Source: Sporothrix humicola (Eukaryota; Ascomycota; Sordariomycetes; Ophiostomatales; Ophiostomataceae). From it: a stretch of 64,000 bases of DNA. Shown one piece after another: positions 62,550 through 64,000 of the stretch (positions are counted from its first letter, which is position 1; every line of letters begins with the position of its first letter). Location: contig WNYE01000006.1 in assembly GCA_021396245.1 (NCBI GenBank), positions 496,001 to 560,000 on the forward strand, read 5' to 3'. The notes below the pieces were generated by a model that did no database searches, was not told the origin of the DNA, and saw only the letters and a list, made by a program, of their open reading frames with translations. A program made the position numbers and the translations under genes.

Positions 62550-64000
62550 ATGGGCTCCGTCCCGGAATCAGCGCCGCCGCCGACCGCGTCCTCGGACGTG
62601 CTGTGCCAGATCGTCACGCCGGTGGGCATGCTCGGCTATGGCTTTGAGATCGACGAGGTGTACCGCGGCCTCGAGCTGGCCCGCCGCGACCACCCTGGCG
62701 TGCCGACTGCCCTGATTTTAGACAGCGGGTCGACCGACTCGGGCCCGTCCAAGCTGGCGTTGGGCTCGATGACGTGCCCTGAGAGCTCGTACCGCCGCGA
62801 CCTGCTGTCGTGCCTGCGGATTGCGCGCCAGTACGGCGTTCCTCTGCTGCTCAGCTCGGCTGGCGGCGACGGCGAGGACGAGCATGTCAAGCTGTTTGGC
62901 AAGATTGTCGAGGATGTGGCCAAGACGCTGAACGAAGAGGATGGCGTCGAGACGTCGCTCAAGGTGCTATCCGTGTACAGCACGCTGGGCCACGATCTTG
63001 TCCGCGACCGCCTGGCTAAAAACGCCATCTCCGGCTGTGGACCGTGTGTTCCTGCTCTGACGTCCGAAGCTCTGGACGCTACAACGGTCGTTGTCGGCCA
63101 GATGGGCCCTGAGCCGTTTGTGCAGGCCATGGCAGCCCATCCGGACTTTGACGTGGTGCTGGGCGGCCGCGCCTACGACCCGTCGCCGTACGTTGCCTAC
63201 TGCGCCTTCCACCATCTAGGCAAGGCTGCGTCCACCGCCGACGTCCTGTCGATCGATCCTCTTGTGCTCGGCGGCTTCACGCACATGGGTAAGATTATGG
63301 AGTGCGGTGGAACGTGTGCCACCCCCAAGAGTCGTGGCAGCATGGCCACCATCTACAAGGATGGCAGCTTTGATATCCGCCCGCTGGCTGTCGGTGCCGT
63401 CTGTCTTCCACTGACGGTGGCAGCCCATACTCTGTATGAAAAGACACGGCCCGACAAGCTGGCCGGACCGGGCGGTGACCTAAACTTGACGACGGCCATC
63501 TACTCGCAGCTGGACGATGGCGTGTCTGTGCACGTCTCGGGTGCGACGTTTACGCCGTCGTGGGACCAGGAGGGCGCTTCGTACACGGTCAAACTGGAAG
63601 GCGCGCGCATCACTGGCTACCGCAGCATCTTTATGGGCTCTTTCTGCGATCCGATCCTCCTAGCCCAACTGCCCTCTCTTCTTAGCCAGATCAAAAAGTA
63701 TGTCGCCTCGCAGCACATGCACCTCGAGAAGGGCTCTTGGGACCTCGACTTTCACGTCTACGACGGCAAGGACCATGATGCGGATATCGGGCTGCCTCCG
63801 TCTCCGACGGATGTCGTTGGCAACGTCAACGTTCCGGGCGTCGTCTTCATCGTCGGCGAAGCTCTTGCCCCCACTCAGGCCGAAGCCGCCAGCATCGCCT
63901 CGTCCGCCCGCATCGGCTGTGTCCACGGGCCCTACAAGGGCCAAAAGGCCAACAGCGGCAACTTTGGCATGGGCATTGGCGGCTGCGGCGAGATTGACAT
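62550..64000 (+). CDS. AtuA-like / DUF1446 acyclic terpene utilisation family protein, 3' end beyond window
   Basis: Open from ATG at 62550 to the window end (483 codons) with no intron. After a short Pro/Ser tail, the domain starts VLCQIVTPVGMLGYGFEIDE. This family comprises proteins related to AtuA of bacterial citronellol/geraniol breakdown. Recognisable segments are LLSSAGGDGEDEHVKLF, VVVGQMGPEPFVQAM, VVLGGRAYDPSPYVAYCAFHHLGK, HMGKIMECGGTC and VGEALAPTQAEAASIA. In bacteria AtuA lies with acyl-CoA carboxylase genes. In fungi the role is unproven and probably metabolic, in the cytosol. A fungal member usually has around 600 residues, so roughly a hundred are missing. Its promoter contains the strongest AAGCGAAATTCGCTT element. 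Confidence 0.9.
   Translation, partial: MGSVPESAPPPTASSDVLCQIVTPVGMLGYGFEIDEVYRGLELARRDHPGVPTALILDSGSTDSGPSKLALGSMTCPESSYRRDLLSCLRIARQYGVPLLLSSAGGDGEDEHVKLFGKIVEDVAKTLNEEDGVETSLKVLSVYSTLGHDLVRDRLAKNAISGCGPCVPALTSEALDATTVVVGQMGPEPFVQAMAAHPDFDVVLGGRAYDPSPYVAYCAFHHLGKAASTADVLSIDPLVLGGFTHMGKIMECGGTCATPKSRGSMATIYKDGSFDIRPLAVGAVCLPLTVAAHTLYEKTRPDKLAGPGGDLNLTTAIYSQLDDGVSVHVSGATFTPSWDQEGASYTVKLEGARITGYRSIFMGSFCDPILLAQLPSLLSQIKKYVASQHMHLEKGSWDLDFHVYDGKDHDADIGLPPSPTDVVGNVNVPGVVFIVGEALAPTQAEAASIASSARIGCVHGPYKGQKANSGNFGMGIGGCGEID

Overview
The window is nuclear DNA of a filamentous ascomycete, most likely a sordariomycete. The evidence is short introns of about 50-85 nt with GTAAGT/GTATGT donors and CTAAC-type branch sites, several Zn2Cys6 regulators, many MFS transporters, a UstYa-like (DUF3328) protein, a WD40 receptor-like giant protein and GC-rich coding sequence. 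The gene mix loosely suggests a soil- or wood-associated group such as Ophiostomatales, but that is a guess. I saw no rRNA, tRNA, CRISPR array or recognisable transposon.

Layout. 1-4.8 kb: the end of a possible short-chain dehydrogenase, a long gene-poor stretch, a tiny Gly-Pro-His-rich protein and an orphan 116-residue protein. 4.8-12.9 kb: a combined C2H2/Zn2Cys6 regulator with an apparent frameshift, a carotenoid-cleavage/lignostilbene-type dioxygenase, a sugar-type MFS transporter and a cyclase-family hydrolase. This looks like a small catabolic neighbourhood. 13.6-28.9 kb: a compositionally distinct block. It holds a 2380-residue receptor-like protein (N-terminal hydrophobic segment, disordered repeat region, degenerate STAND-like middle, about ten WD40 repeats), a divergently transcribed 561-residue protein of unknown family, and a 1455-residue protein with ankyrin-like repeats and a C-terminal subtilisin-like protease. 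This is the best candidate for an undescribed system, possibly non-self recognition or regulated cell death. 29.8-41.7 kb: housekeeping and orphan genes (Dabb protein, 273-residue orphan, DHA1 MFS, GFA/CENP-V protein, aldo-keto reductase, long ER/K helix protein), separated by long gene-free AT-rich DNA. 42.7-52.8 kb: serine hydrolase, MFS, Zn2Cys6 regulator, UstYa-like protein and a Dal5-type MFS, which may be an accessory metabolism cluster. 54.2-64 kb: an 865-residue fungal protein with a possible early stop, an alpha/beta hydrolase, a polyglutamine Zn2Cys6 regulator and the start of an AtuA-like (DUF1446) protein.

Two sets of candidate regulatory sites stand out. A quasi-palindrome AAGCGAAWTTCGCT occurs at six intergenic positions between 42.5 and 62.1 kb. 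A 15-bp TCCGCGG(N2)TTTCCG element lies both upstream of the Zn2Cys6 gene at 46.9-49.3 kb and upstream of its neighbouring MFS gene. All gene models were spliced by eye from canonical splice sites and reading frames. None was checked against databases or RNA data.
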